From assembly GCA_934796775.1 (NCBI GenBank), contig CAKVPH010000001.1, forward strand, positions 186,001 to 250,000: 64,000 nt of DNA, read 5' to 3'. Position 1 is the first letter of the stretch. Each line of letters begins with the position of its first letter. Positions 53,203-60,316 of this stretch are shown here, one piece after another. The DNA is from an uncultured Clostridia bacterium (GTDB taxonomy: Bacteria > Bacillota > Clostridia > Christensenellales > Borkfalkiaceae). A program made the position numbers and the translations under genes. The notes below the pieces were generated by a model. It was not told the origin of the DNA. It saw nothing but the letters and a program-made list of their open reading frames with translations, and made no database searches.

Positions 53203-54387
53203 CTATAATTGCTGGAAAAACGCTTGAGTTATTCCTGCATTGATTGCGCCCATAATAGTGGTATCGCTTAATAAACTTGAAAATTCTACTTTTTTTCCAA
53301 CGGCAGCGCGTCTTATAGCTTCAAGATATCCTTTTCCCAAATCTACAGCCGCCCCGTTTATAATGATTATATCTATATCTAAATATTCCGCAATGTTTGC
53401 CGCAACGCTTCCGATAACGGCAGCAGACGAGTTAATTACTTTTACAGTAAACGGCTCACCCGCGTTATATGCGTCTATCATATCTTTTATTGTTATATCG
53501 TAACCGTTGATTTTTCGTTCAGAAACAATTTCGTTCCAGTATCCGTCAATTCCGCCGCAAACTTCTCTTCTTACAACTTCAAGTACCGAATAAAGAGAAA
53601 GTGAATCGAAATAGTTTGAATATTTCAAATTTCCATAATCATCGTCGGATATTCTGAACGTATCCAGTTTAAAATATCCTATCTCACCTGCAAAGCCATG
53701 CGTTCCGGAATAAATTTTATCGCCAAGCATTAAAGCCGAGCCTGTCCCTACGTCAATATGAAACATTATCGCATTAGGAATATCGTTTAAAATCGTTCCG
53801 TAAGTCTTTTCACCCTCCAAAGCGAGCTTAACGTCGTTTTTTATAACAATAGGGCAAGAAAAAACATTTTCGGTAAGGTTTTTGAGCGATACGTTTTCAA
53901 ATCCGCCAAAACGCGGGTTTAATATAAAACGACCTTCTTCGTCCATTTTACCGGGTGTGGCAATAGAAATACAACGAAGCGTTTTATATTTTAAAACCTC
54001 GCTTTTTGTCATTTCGAGCATAATAGAAAGTATCGTTTCAAAATCGGTACGTTCGATATGCACTACGTCCGGAACGGTACGACGCAGTAAGATATTACTT
54101 CTCATATCCGCGGCGCAAACGTTTATCATTTTGCCCGAAAGATCAACCGCAAGAACATAACCGTAGTCGCCGTTAATGCCAAGTTCTATTCCCGTTCTGC
54201 CCTTCATATCGCCGTCGCGCAGTATAAGCCCGTCGGAAATTAAATCGTCTGCAATTTTTGCTATCGCTGTATTCGAAAGCATTAAAGTGCGGGCAATATC
54301 GGAATAGGACATGCTCTTTTCTCTGAGCAGTTTTATAATCTGCTCTTTATTCTTTTTTCGTAAATAAGTCTGATTTCTTACTTGCAT
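53203..54387 (-). CDS. ROK family transcriptional regulator
   Basis: The N-terminal helix-turn-helix (EQIIKLLREKSMSYSDIARTLMLSNTAIAKIADDLISDG, residues about 15-53) is followed by a ROK sugar-kinase-like domain with DVGTGSALMLGDKIYSGTHGFAGEIGYF (about residues 212-240). The classical four-Cys zinc motif of ROK repressors (CxCGxxGC) is not visible in its usual place, so zinc binding may be lost. It probably senses a sugar or sugar phosphate and controls the flanking glycan genes. It overlaps the metallophosphoesterase gene by ten bases and precedes DUF4838. Confidence 0.88.
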   Translation of the reverse strand: MQVRNQTYLRKKNKEQIIKLLREKSMSYSDIARTLMLSNTAIAKIADDLISDGLILRDGDMKGRTGIELGINGDYGYVLAVDLSGKMINVCAADMRSNILLRRTVPDVVHIERTDFETILSIMLEMTKSEVLKYKTLRCISIATPGKMDEEGRFILNPRFGGFENVSLKNLTENVFSCPIVIKNDVKLALEGEKTYGTILNDIPNAIMFHIDVGTGSALMLGDKIYSGTHGFAGEIGYFKLDTFRISDDDYGNLKYSNYFDSLSLYSVLEVVRREVCGGIDGYWNEIVSERKINGYDITIKDMIDAYNAGEPFTVKVINSSAAVIGSVAANIAEYLDIDIIIINGAAVDLGKGYLEAIRRAAVGKKVEFSSLLSDTTIMGAINAGITQAFFQQL

Positions 54388-55376
54388 TGATTTTCCCTGC
54401 CGGTATAAATGTGTTCTACAGAAAAATCCCCGTTATTGTAAGCCTTAATAAGCGTTCCGCCAAGTTTTTCTTTAATATGTGAGTCGTATTCGCTCGTTTT
54501 TAAACCGTATGTCAAACGTATACCGTTTAATAAAACGCTGTAACTGTTCTTATGAACGTGTCCCGCAAATACGCCGATTACGCCGATATCTTTAAACAGT
54601 TTCATCAAACTTCCATCTGCGTCTATACAGCATCTGTCGGGGAAATACTCCCCTAAATATCCGAATCCGTCATTTCTTGTAATTTCGCACGGAGTAAAAG
54701 GAGTAACGTTCAAATCGCTTACCACGTCGTTATACGCCTTTAACGGAACGTGCATAAATACCAAAGATTTTACACCGTAACGGGTAGATAAAGCTTGCAT
54801 CCAAGCTCTTTGGACATCGTATATTCCACCGGGAATTTCTTCGTTGAAACATCCCGTATCCAGAATAAACATAAGAATAACGGGTTTATCATTTTTATCG
54901 GTAAGCAAAATCGAATAATTTGCGCTACCTTCAAGCTTTTTTCCCGAGAATTCGGTATGATGCAAAAAGATCGAATTTTTTGCGGAAGCAATGCGCTTGC
55001 AATATTCTTTTTCGCCGAGCTTAGTTTCTCTTTCGTGATTGCCGAGTGCCAAAGCCCAAGGTACGCCGTAGCCGTCCATTATGCCGATATGTTTTGCGAG
55101 CATAGCTCCGCTATCGTCAAACTCTCCGTAAGTAAAATCACCTGTGTGAATAATCAAATCCGGATTTGTTTTATGAACGGCTTCGTCTAAATATTTTGTC
55201 ATGAGACGGTCAAAATTTTCAGGTTGCCACTTTTTTGTTTCTTCTGCGCTGAGTCTGCCTTCATATCTTTTTTGCGACGCATCGATAATCTGCGTATCTG
55301 TAACCTGTAAAATTTTGAATTGTCCGCTTTCAGGAATCTTAAAAAAATAATCTGCTTTTATCATTAAGTTTTGCAT
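54378..55376 (-). CDS. Cytoplasmic calcineurin-like metallophosphoesterase
   Basis: The protein, 332 residues, has the full metal-binding set: VTDTQIID (about 25-32), HTGDFTYGEFDD, GNHERET, FMHVPLKAY and GHVHKNSY. It is clearly a paralogue of the lipoprotein encoded next upstream: both share the block QRYEGRL and TGD/SGDxxYGEFDD. Unlike that protein it lacks a signal peptide and should act inside the cell. It may remove phosphate or cleave a phosphodiester from an imported glycan; this is inference. It has no Shine-Dalgarno and lies very close to its promoter, so the mRNA may be leaderless. It opens the operon with ROK, DUF4838 and esterase. Confidence 0.88.
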   Translation of the reverse strand: MQNLMIKADYFFKIPESGQFKILQVTDTQIIDASQKRYEGRLSAEETKKWQPENFDRLMTKYLDEAVHKTNPDLIIHTGDFTYGEFDDSGAMLAKHIGIMDGYGVPWALALGNHERETKLGEKEYCKRIASAKNSIFLHHTEFSGKKLEGSANYSILLTDKNDKPVILMFILDTGCFNEEIPGGIYDVQRAWMQALSTRYGVKSLVFMHVPLKAYNDVVSDLNVTPFTPCEITRNDGFGYLGEYFPDRCCIDADGSLMKLFKDIGVIGVFAGHVHKNSYSVLLNGIRLTYGLKTSEYDSHIKEKLGGTLIKAYNNGDFSVEHIYTGRENQCK

Positions 55377-55385
55377 ATATTGTAA

Positions 55386-55414
55386 ATTATATCACATTTT
55401 ACACTTTATGTATA
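55386..55414 (-). promoter_or_regulatory. Promoter for the cytoplasmic metallophosphoesterase-ROK-DUF4838-esterase operon
   Basis: Minus-strand TATACA (55409-55414), a 17-base spacer and a perfect TATAAT (55386-55391) end only nine bases before the ATG at 55376. The arms ATTTTACA (55396-55403) and TGTAAAAT (55433-55440) form an eight-base inverted repeat around the -35 and could be an operator for the ROK protein. Confidence 0.55.
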
Positions 55415-55451
55415 TTTTTTTTAAAATGTATTTGTAAAATAACTGCAAATC

Positions 55452-56615
55452 TTATTTATAAACGTGTTTAACCGTCATCTTCTTTTCGCCGAGCGTAATA
55501 AGCGTTCCGCCTATTTCTCCGTTTACAAAATCGTCGTATTCGCTTGCTTTTAAGCCATAAGTATAACGAACGCCTTCAAACTCCGCACTCGCATTGTTCA
55601 CATGATCGTGACCAAAGAACCAACCTTCGCAATTATACGTCTTTAAAAGATTGTGGAAAACATAACTGCCATCGATATACTGTCCTGCATCGGCGTGCAT
55701 ATAACCTATATCGCCGTTAGTATTTTCGGGAATTTCAACGGGTTTGAAATTCCCGTAATCACCGTTTTCATCGAAAAATTCGTGTCTGGAAGAAACATAA
55801 CCGTATTTTTGCATAGCGTCACCGTAAGCACGCATGGGATGATGGAAAAATCCGATTAATTTAGGCGATTTGCCGCCATTATATTTCTTTAACAATTCAC
55901 ATTTTTCGGTAAACCAGGTAATTTGACCATCCATAAGACCGAGGCTCGAGAACATATTCTGATCTCTGTCCGAATCGGTATGTCCGTTACTGTCCATAAG
56001 AAAAACAACTTCGGTAAGTTTTCCGTTCTGGGTAATTCCTATATTGAAATTTCCGTTGCCTTCAACGGGATAATAGTCGTTTCCGTCCTCATCTTTTTCA
56101 ACAGGTCCACGCGTAAAAATGCAATATTCCGATTTTAAATATTCGTCCACCGTCGCCTGAACGCCAAGATGCGTTTCGTTATCGTGGTTTCCGAACGTAA
56201 AAGTCCATGGAATTTTATAACTGTCAAGCTCTTTTACAAGAGCTTTAAGCGATGTTCCTGCATCATCGAACTCGCCGTAAACGTTATCACCCGATAAAAC
56301 TATCAAATCAGGCTTTGTTTCCTGAACGACTTTGCGCATATGACTAAATGCAAGCTCTTCCATATGTTCGGGTTTCCATTTGTCTATCGACCAGGAATGC
56401 AACCTGCCTTCGTAACGCTGTTGATCGGAGTCAATAATTTGTATATCCGTTAATTGCAATACTTTAACTTCTCTGCCCGCTTCGACTTCTAAAACGAAAT
56501 CAACCACGTCTTCAAGTTTAAGTTTTTCAGTATTTCCGCTGTCTGTGTTGTTTGTGCAAGCCGCTAAAGGAATAGCTAAAGATAACGCAAGTATAAAACA
56601 AAAAATCTTTTTCAT
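55452..56615 (-). CDS. Lipoprotein metallophosphoesterase (calcineurin-like)
   Basis: A lipoprotein signal peptide ends in the lipobox LAAC (Cys20; KKIFCFILALSLAIPLAAC), so the enzyme should sit on the outer face of the membrane. Metal motifs are LTDIQIID (about 56-63), LSGDNVYGEFDD, GNHDNET, FFHHPMRAY and GHDHVNNA. At 387 residues it is longer than its cytoplasmic paralogue by the leader and an insertion near 170-190. GGGGAAACATT precedes the ATG. It is the last gene of the upstream group of secreted proteins and transporters; no hairpin terminator follows it. Confidence 0.9.
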   Translation of the reverse strand: MKKIFCFILALSLAIPLAACTNNTDSGNTEKLKLEDVVDFVLEVEAGREVKVLQLTDIQIIDSDQQRYEGRLHSWSIDKWKPEHMEELAFSHMRKVVQETKPDLIVLSGDNVYGEFDDAGTSLKALVKELDSYKIPWTFTFGNHDNETHLGVQATVDEYLKSEYCIFTRGPVEKDEDGNDYYPVEGNGNFNIGITQNGKLTEVVFLMDSNGHTDSDRDQNMFSSLGLMDGQITWFTEKCELLKKYNGGKSPKLIGFFHHPMRAYGDAMQKYGYVSSRHEFFDENGDYGNFKPVEIPENTNGDIGYMHADAGQYIDGSYVFHNLLKTYNCEGWFFGHDHVNNASAEFEGVRYTYGLKASEYDDFVNGEIGGTLITLGEKKMTVKHVYK

Positions 56616-56639
56616 AATGTTTCCCCTTTGTTTTTTATT

Positions 56640-57869
56640 TTATATTTTTTTCTTTATTATAACACCGAAAGAGCAAAGTGCAAGTACGGCAAAAATACCG
56701 CCGAAATCAACCGCCGCAGGACAGCCTTTTTTAGAAGAATCCGCAGGTTTCGACTCTGAAGTAGCTTTTACAACATAAATAATTTCGTTACTTTCCAAGC
56801 TGTCTTTTGCTTCAAAAACGTCGTCCGAAAGCGCACGAACGGTTATTTTATGTTCGCCAACGCCAAGTTTTTCAAGAGAGTATGAATTTTTAAATACAGT
56901 CTTTTCTTTTCCGTCAACGGTAACAACGTAATTGCTTGCACCTGAAACAAAATCCCATGTTATTTTCTTTTCCTTTTCGTCCAGAACGACTACGGGAGCG
57001 TCTAAGGGCGCAATCACGGGCGGCAATGTTTCGTCTTTTACTTCAACCTTAAAATCGTCTACCAAAATATTTGCGGTACAGCAGTTAAGGCTTAAATATC
57101 CGAAATAATAGAAATTTTCAATGTTAAATTCACATTCGGCAACGGTAAATCCGTCAACGGATAAAACGTATTTATTTTCCTGAACGTCGAGCTTATAGGT
57201 AACCCAAGGCGAATCCTTTCCGGATTCGGCGGAAGGAATCGAATAGGTTGAACGATTAAGCGATAATCTATCGCCGTAAAGTCCGCCTGTTTCGGCAAGA
57301 TCGCTTAATCCGCCGTCAAATATTCCGTATGCATGACCGGTTATTTGCGTAGAATCGACGTAACGCTGAATATTGAACATAAGATTGTTTGTGCCGGTAT
57401 AATGAGAATTTGATTTTTTACGGAAAGAAATACCTACCCAACTACGTTTTTGGTCGCCTTCCTTATTATCAATTTCTTCGGTAAGGAATTTAACTTTAAA
57501 CGAAACGCTGAAATTTTTCACTCTGTAATCGTCGGCAGGTCCCATATAAAAGAACGAATCTGCGCCCGTTACGTTGTTGATGTGAAGAACTTTGTTTCCG
57601 CTGTTTCCGTTTTCGTATTCGATTTTTGCTTTTTCATAAATATGGGAGTCCATTCCGAGCGGTTCTCCGCCGCGGAAAACGTTGTTATCCCATTTTTTTG
57701 TAAGTATTGCATTACTTTCAATGTACTTACCGTCTACGTCATAATTTTCAAAATCATCGATGAAATCGGGAAGTTTATTTAAAGCGTCTGCTTTTGCCGA
57801 AACTCTTCCGCCAAAACACAATATTATTGCAAACAATGCCGCAATAAGCGCTAATAAAGATTTTCTCAT
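56640..57869 (-). CDS. Secreted LamG/FN3-like protein with Cys-type C-terminal anchor
   Basis: Signal peptide at residues 1-27 (SLLALIAALFAIILCFGG ending near VSAKA). A concanavalin-like beta-sandwich domain follows (about 30-275; FIDDFENYDVDGKYI, VLHINNVTG, ILVDDFKVEVKD), and then a fibronectin-III-like module (about 283-365; KKITWDFVSGASNYVVTVDG). After a Ser/Lys linker the protein ends with KKGCPAAVDFGGIFAVLAL, hydrophobic residues and a KKKI tail: a Cys, membrane helix and positive tail arrangement reminiscent of CTERM sorting signals. It shares this ending with the 921-residue protein upstream. Probably a surface carbohydrate-binding protein. Confidence 0.8.
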   Translation of the reverse strand: MRKSLLALIAALFAIILCFGGRVSAKADALNKLPDFIDDFENYDVDGKYIESNAILTKKWDNNVFRGGEPLGMDSHIYEKAKIEYENGNSGNKVLHINNVTGADSFFYMGPADDYRVKNFSVSFKVKFLTEEIDNKEGDQKRSWVGISFRKKSNSHYTGTNNLMFNIQRYVDSTQITGHAYGIFDGGLSDLAETGGLYGDRLSLNRSTYSIPSAESGKDSPWVTYKLDVQENKYVLSVDGFTVAECEFNIENFYYFGYLSLNCCTANILVDDFKVEVKDETLPPVIAPLDAPVVVLDEKEKKITWDFVSGASNYVVTVDGKEKTVFKNSYSLEKLGVGEHKITVRALSDDVFEAKDSLESNEIIYVVKATSESKPADSSKKGCPAAVDFGGIFAVLALCSFGVIIKKKI

Positions 57870-57881
57870 TTTTATTTCTCC

Positions 57882-59288
57882 TTATTCTATAACGATAAGC
57901 ACGCCTTCTCCCGCGTCGAGATTGAAAGAAAGGCTTGAGTTTTCAAACGAAGTTTTTACGCCGTCTTTAACGTAATACCCTTTTACCGAAGAATTAAACG
58001 TAAAGATGGGTTCATCGGTTTCAACAGTAGAATCGTTTACAACATAAAAGGCGTTTTTACTATTAAAATCGAAACAACCTGTAAGCGTATGAGAAGAGCT
58101 GACAGAAGTTAAAGAACCGTAAGAATTCAGTAAATCTTCATCGGGTATCCCCGAATCGTCGCCCCATGGCGTAACGCCGCTTACTATAACGCCCTTTGAT
58201 TTTGAGCACATTAAAACGTTATCTATCGCTGCAATTTGTAAGTTTGCACGTTTTGCATAATCGTATACCTGAGTTTTATTGCCGTCACGATCGAAAAGCG
58301 AGCCGACAAACGTTTCGCCTCCGCCGTTAGCGGGAGTTACTCCGCAAAAATATTGTATTCCTTTTGCACCGTAGCAAAGCGCGGTGTTTACCTGCCATAG
58401 AATATCGCCTTCGGTGGGAACTCTTGTGCTTCCGCCAAAGCTGCACGCCTGAATATATGTCCAGAAAGGAACGTTATACTGCATGGCGTATTTTCTGATA
58501 ATTGCCATATTTTCAAAATATCCGCCGGAAAGCGCGCCTGCTTTTCCTCTGCAAGGATAAAAGTCATAACTTAAAGACTTAGGCTTTATTATTTCCATAT
58601 AATCGGAAAGATATTGTTCGTAAGAATATCCGCCTTCGGGAAGTTCTCCGCCGCCTACTCTGTAATAAAGCTGTCTTTCAGAAGCATACGTCGGGAAAAG
58701 GTTGGTGTGGAACAAAAGTCCGGTTGCAGCTTCAGCCGTATAATCTTCGAGTACGTCTACCGATGCTCTTATTTTGTCAAACATAGTTCTGCCCGGTTCG
58801 TCGCTTACCATAACGCCTGCAAAAGCATCGTAATACTTTACTCTGTCAAGATTATGAAGAGCACTTGATGATGCCGTCAGATTATCTGCACCGCCCATAT
58901 TTACAACGTAAGCGATATTATAATCATAACATGTATTAAGAGCTGCCTCCACAGCCTTTGACGTGCAGAGTTCATATAAACCGTAAACCGTATTAACGCC
59001 TGCAGCCGCGTAGTCTGCAATGGTTTGCGGATCGGACAGATAATCGTGAGTATAACTTGTACCCTTAGGCGGCAGTCCGTTAAAAACGGCTATCGGCATA
59101 GTTTCATAGTTATGGTTACGCATCCAGAAAGATTCGTAAGTTGAATAAGTTACTTCTTCGTCGGGCGGCGTTACAGCCGAAGATGACGAAGATGAATCAC
59201 CGCTTTCCGATACGTTTCCGCCCGAAAAACAAGCCGCGTACGAAAAACACATTACAGCTGCAAGAATGCAAGTTAAAAGTTTTTTCAT
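57882..59288 (-). CDS. Lipoprotein with TIM-barrel glycoside-hydrolase-like domain
   Basis: The lipobox SYAAC puts the lipidated Cys at residue 20. A Ser-rich linker follows, then a barrel-like domain of about 380 residues. The stretches AGVNTVYGLYELCTSK, FAGVMVSDEPGRTMFDKI (an acidic residue at the end of a strand), SLSYDFYPCRGKAG, PFWTYIQACSFGG and LWQVNTALCYGAKGIQYFCG are typical of glycosidase barrels such as GH42-like enzymes. A C-terminal beta domain with FDFNSKNAFYVVND closes it. I cannot assign a CAZy family. It sits between the MalG-type permease and the FN3 protein, suggesting extracellular glycan processing before import. Confidence 0.7.
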   Translation of the reverse strand: MKKLLTCILAAVMCFSYAACFSGGNVSESGDSSSSSSAVTPPDEEVTYSTYESFWMRNHNYETMPIAVFNGLPPKGTSYTHDYLSDPQTIADYAAAGVNTVYGLYELCTSKAVEAALNTCYDYNIAYVVNMGGADNLTASSSALHNLDRVKYYDAFAGVMVSDEPGRTMFDKIRASVDVLEDYTAEAATGLLFHTNLFPTYASERQLYYRVGGGELPEGGYSYEQYLSDYMEIIKPKSLSYDFYPCRGKAGALSGGYFENMAIIRKYAMQYNVPFWTYIQACSFGGSTRVPTEGDILWQVNTALCYGAKGIQYFCGVTPANGGGETFVGSLFDRDGNKTQVYDYAKRANLQIAAIDNVLMCSKSKGVIVSGVTPWGDDSGIPDEDLLNSYGSLTSVSSSHTLTGCFDFNSKNAFYVVNDSTVETDEPIFTFNSSVKGYYVKDGVKTSFENSSLSFNLDAGEGVLIVIE

Positions 59289-59341
59289 CGTTATTTTCTC
59301 CCTGAAGCTTTCCTTTTTTAGGTCAGCAATTTTTTATTTTA

Positions 59342-60205
59342 TCAGCCTTTTACTCCGCCTACGGCGGTATTGTTCATAATGGTTTTCTGGAAGCAGGCAA
59401 ATACAATGAGAACCGGTAAAACCGAAAGCATCATTGCGGCAAACGTCTTTGGTAAATCAACGCCCGCGTCAGAGGATATACGTTGTATACCGTAAGCTAT
59501 GTTTGCTTTTGCAGGTGCGTACATATAAACGGTAAAATAGTCGTTCCAAAAACCTATTCCCGTCAAAATTCCTACGGCAGTAAGCGCAGGAATAGCCATA
59601 GGCAGCATTATTCCGAAATAAATGCGGAAATGCCCTGCTCCGTCTATTTGCGCGGCTTCGGCATAAGTCCAGGAAAGATTTTTATAGTATCCGTAAAGGA
59701 GTAAAAATCCCGAACCGAATCCGCCCATTGCGGTTATAAAAATTCCCGTGTAAGTGTTTATAAGATGTATATTGTTATAAAGGCGATACATTGCCGCCAT
59801 AGAACCCATTGTGGGAATCATCATTATGACGATTGCGGCGGTATAAATTATGTTCTTGCCTGTGAAATCGAATTTAGAAAGAATGTATGCCGTGGCTGAA
59901 CACGAAAACATACTGAAAAAAGTGCATCCGAGCGTTAAAATTACGCTGTTAAGATACATTTCCGGAATGCCGATATCATTTTCTATTACAAGATAGAAGC
60001 TCTCTATCCAGTTATCAAAAGTAAAGTTTTCCGGAAAACCGTTTATGTTGTAGAAAAATTCCTGCGACTCTTTGAAAGAGTTCATAAAACACCACAAAAA
60101 CGGAAAAAGAAGCGATATCGCATATAAAACAAAGAGGGCGAACAATATCCACATAAAGACGAGGTCCGACCTCGAACGTTTAATTTCAGTTGTATTTTGA
60201 GCCAT
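59342..60205 (-). CDS. Carbohydrate ABC transporter permease, MalG type
   Basis: A 287-residue inner-membrane permease with six helices. The EAA loop that contacts the ATPase is visible as EAAQIDGAGHFRIYFGIMLP (about residues 189-208). The N-terminal helix LFALFVLYAISLLFPFLWCF and the soluble loop FPENFTFDNWIESF are typical of CUT1 family members importing oligosaccharides. The ATPase is not encoded here; CUT1 systems in Firmicutes often share an MsmX-like ATPase. Its MalF-type partner lies at the right edge of the window. Confidence 0.92.
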   Translation of the reverse strand: MAQNTTEIKRSRSDLVFMWILFALFVLYAISLLFPFLWCFMNSFKESQEFFYNINGFPENFTFDNWIESFYLVIENDIGIPEMYLNSVILTLGCTFFSMFSCSATAYILSKFDFTGKNIIYTAAIVIMMIPTMGSMAAMYRLYNNIHLINTYTGIFITAMGGFGSGFLLLYGYYKNLSWTYAEAAQIDGAGHFRIYFGIMLPMAIPALTAVGILTGIGFWNDYFTVYMYAPAKANIAYGIQRISSDAGVDLPKTFAAMMLSVLPVLIVFACFQKTIMNNTAVGGVKG

Positions 60206-60226
60206 ATTAAACTCCGTAATTTTTTA

Positions 60227-60257
60227 TCGTCGCGCCGACCGAAAGCCGGCGCGACGA
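60227..60257. repeat. GC-rich intercistronic hairpin before the MalG-type permease gene
   Basis: A perfect 11-bp inverted repeat (TCGTCGCGCCG at 60227-60237, complement at 60247-60257) with a nine-base loop. On the minus strand it is followed by TAAAAAATT rather than a U-run, so it is not a standard terminator. It lies between the 921-residue secreted protein gene and the permease start codon and is far richer in G+C than its surroundings. Confidence 0.75.
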
Positions 60258-60316
60258 ACGTAAAATTTATGTGTCAGTCAAACGGAAAATTTTTCCGTAA
60301 AAACTATTTTTGTGAA

